A stretch of DNA of 64,000 bases from Clostridium sp. (GTDB taxonomy: Bacteria > Bacillota > Clostridia > Clostridiales > Clostridiaceae): assembly GCF_022482905.1 (NCBI RefSeq), contig NZ_JAKVOI010000001.1:744001-808000 (forward strand). The letters run 5' to 3'. The notes beneath the pieces are model-generated. The model made no database searches and was not told the DNA's origin. It worked only from the letters and a program-made list of their open reading frames with translations. Position numbers and translations under genes: made by a program. Every line of letters starts with the position of its first letter. Position 1 is the stretch's first letter. Below are positions 63,982 to 64,000 of the stretch, in pieces.

Positions 63982-64000
63982 ATTAAGATTGGTGGTGAGA

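Overview
The window is AT-rich, codes densely on both strands, uses many GTG and TTG starts behind strong GGAGG-type ribosome binding sites, and carries anaerobe and spore-former markers: a spore photoproduct lyase of the clostridial type, a SpoIIM-like membrane protein, a ferredoxin-nitroreductase fusion, flavodoxins and an oxygen-sensitive type of dehydratase. It is almost certainly chromosomal DNA of a Clostridium (sensu stricto) or a close relative. The species cannot be fixed from the sequence alone. I saw no rRNA, tRNA, CRISPR array, phage or intact insertion sequence.

Layout. 1-6.3 kb: an antibiotic-sensing and detoxification module (end of a response regulator, BcrA-type ABC pair, MacB/BceA-type ATPase with a large FtsX permease whose start is frameshifted, sensor kinase). 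6.3-11.6 kb: a DUF6483 gene, then a Fur-box palindrome, an AraC regulator and a YbtP/YbtQ-type pair of fused ABC transporters, probably for iron-siderophore. 11.6-17.2 kb: a signal peptidase gene broken by a stop just after its catalytic serine, then a second ABC/kinase/regulator/ABC module paralogous to the first. 17.4-30.7 kb: a patchwork of single genes (VOC protein, TfoX-like pseudogene, C45 acyltransferase with AraC regulator, flavodoxin/FMN-binding/TetR operon, IS3 remnant, hydrolase, AlkD-like protein, racemase plus deformylase facing a MocR regulator, pentapeptide protein). 30.8-39 kb: an M20 amidohydrolase with two small membrane proteins (DUF3100-like), a heterodimeric ABC exporter with one degenerate ATP site, nitroreductase, and UppP.

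39-45 kb: a PEP-synthase/rifampin-phosphotransferase-like enzyme under a TetR regulator with two operator copies, SplB, an LprI-type lipoprotein and an IclR regulator. 45.2-50.5 kb: a sugar-acid catabolic operon (alcohol dehydrogenase, dehydratase, 2-keto-3-deoxy-acid aldolase, MFS importer) with a 12-bp-arm palindrome at the promoter. 50.7-54.1 kb: TetR regulator with two drug efflux pumps. 54.2-64 kb: a histidine/urocanate degradation operon (RpiR regulator, M20 hydrolase, HutF-like deiminase, hutU, hutI) facing an OpuC-type ABC importer, with no hutH, hutG or ftcD in the window.

The recurring theme is cell-envelope and drug defence (two sensor-ABC modules, UppP, several exporters, Rph-like enzyme) mixed with scavenging pathways. 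The most interesting leads are the hut operon with a probable non-standard last step and its own importer, the M20/DUF3100 cluster, the MocR-controlled deformylase-like/racemase pair with altered motifs, the structured element near 20.6 kb, and the poly-A frameshift in the FtsX permease.
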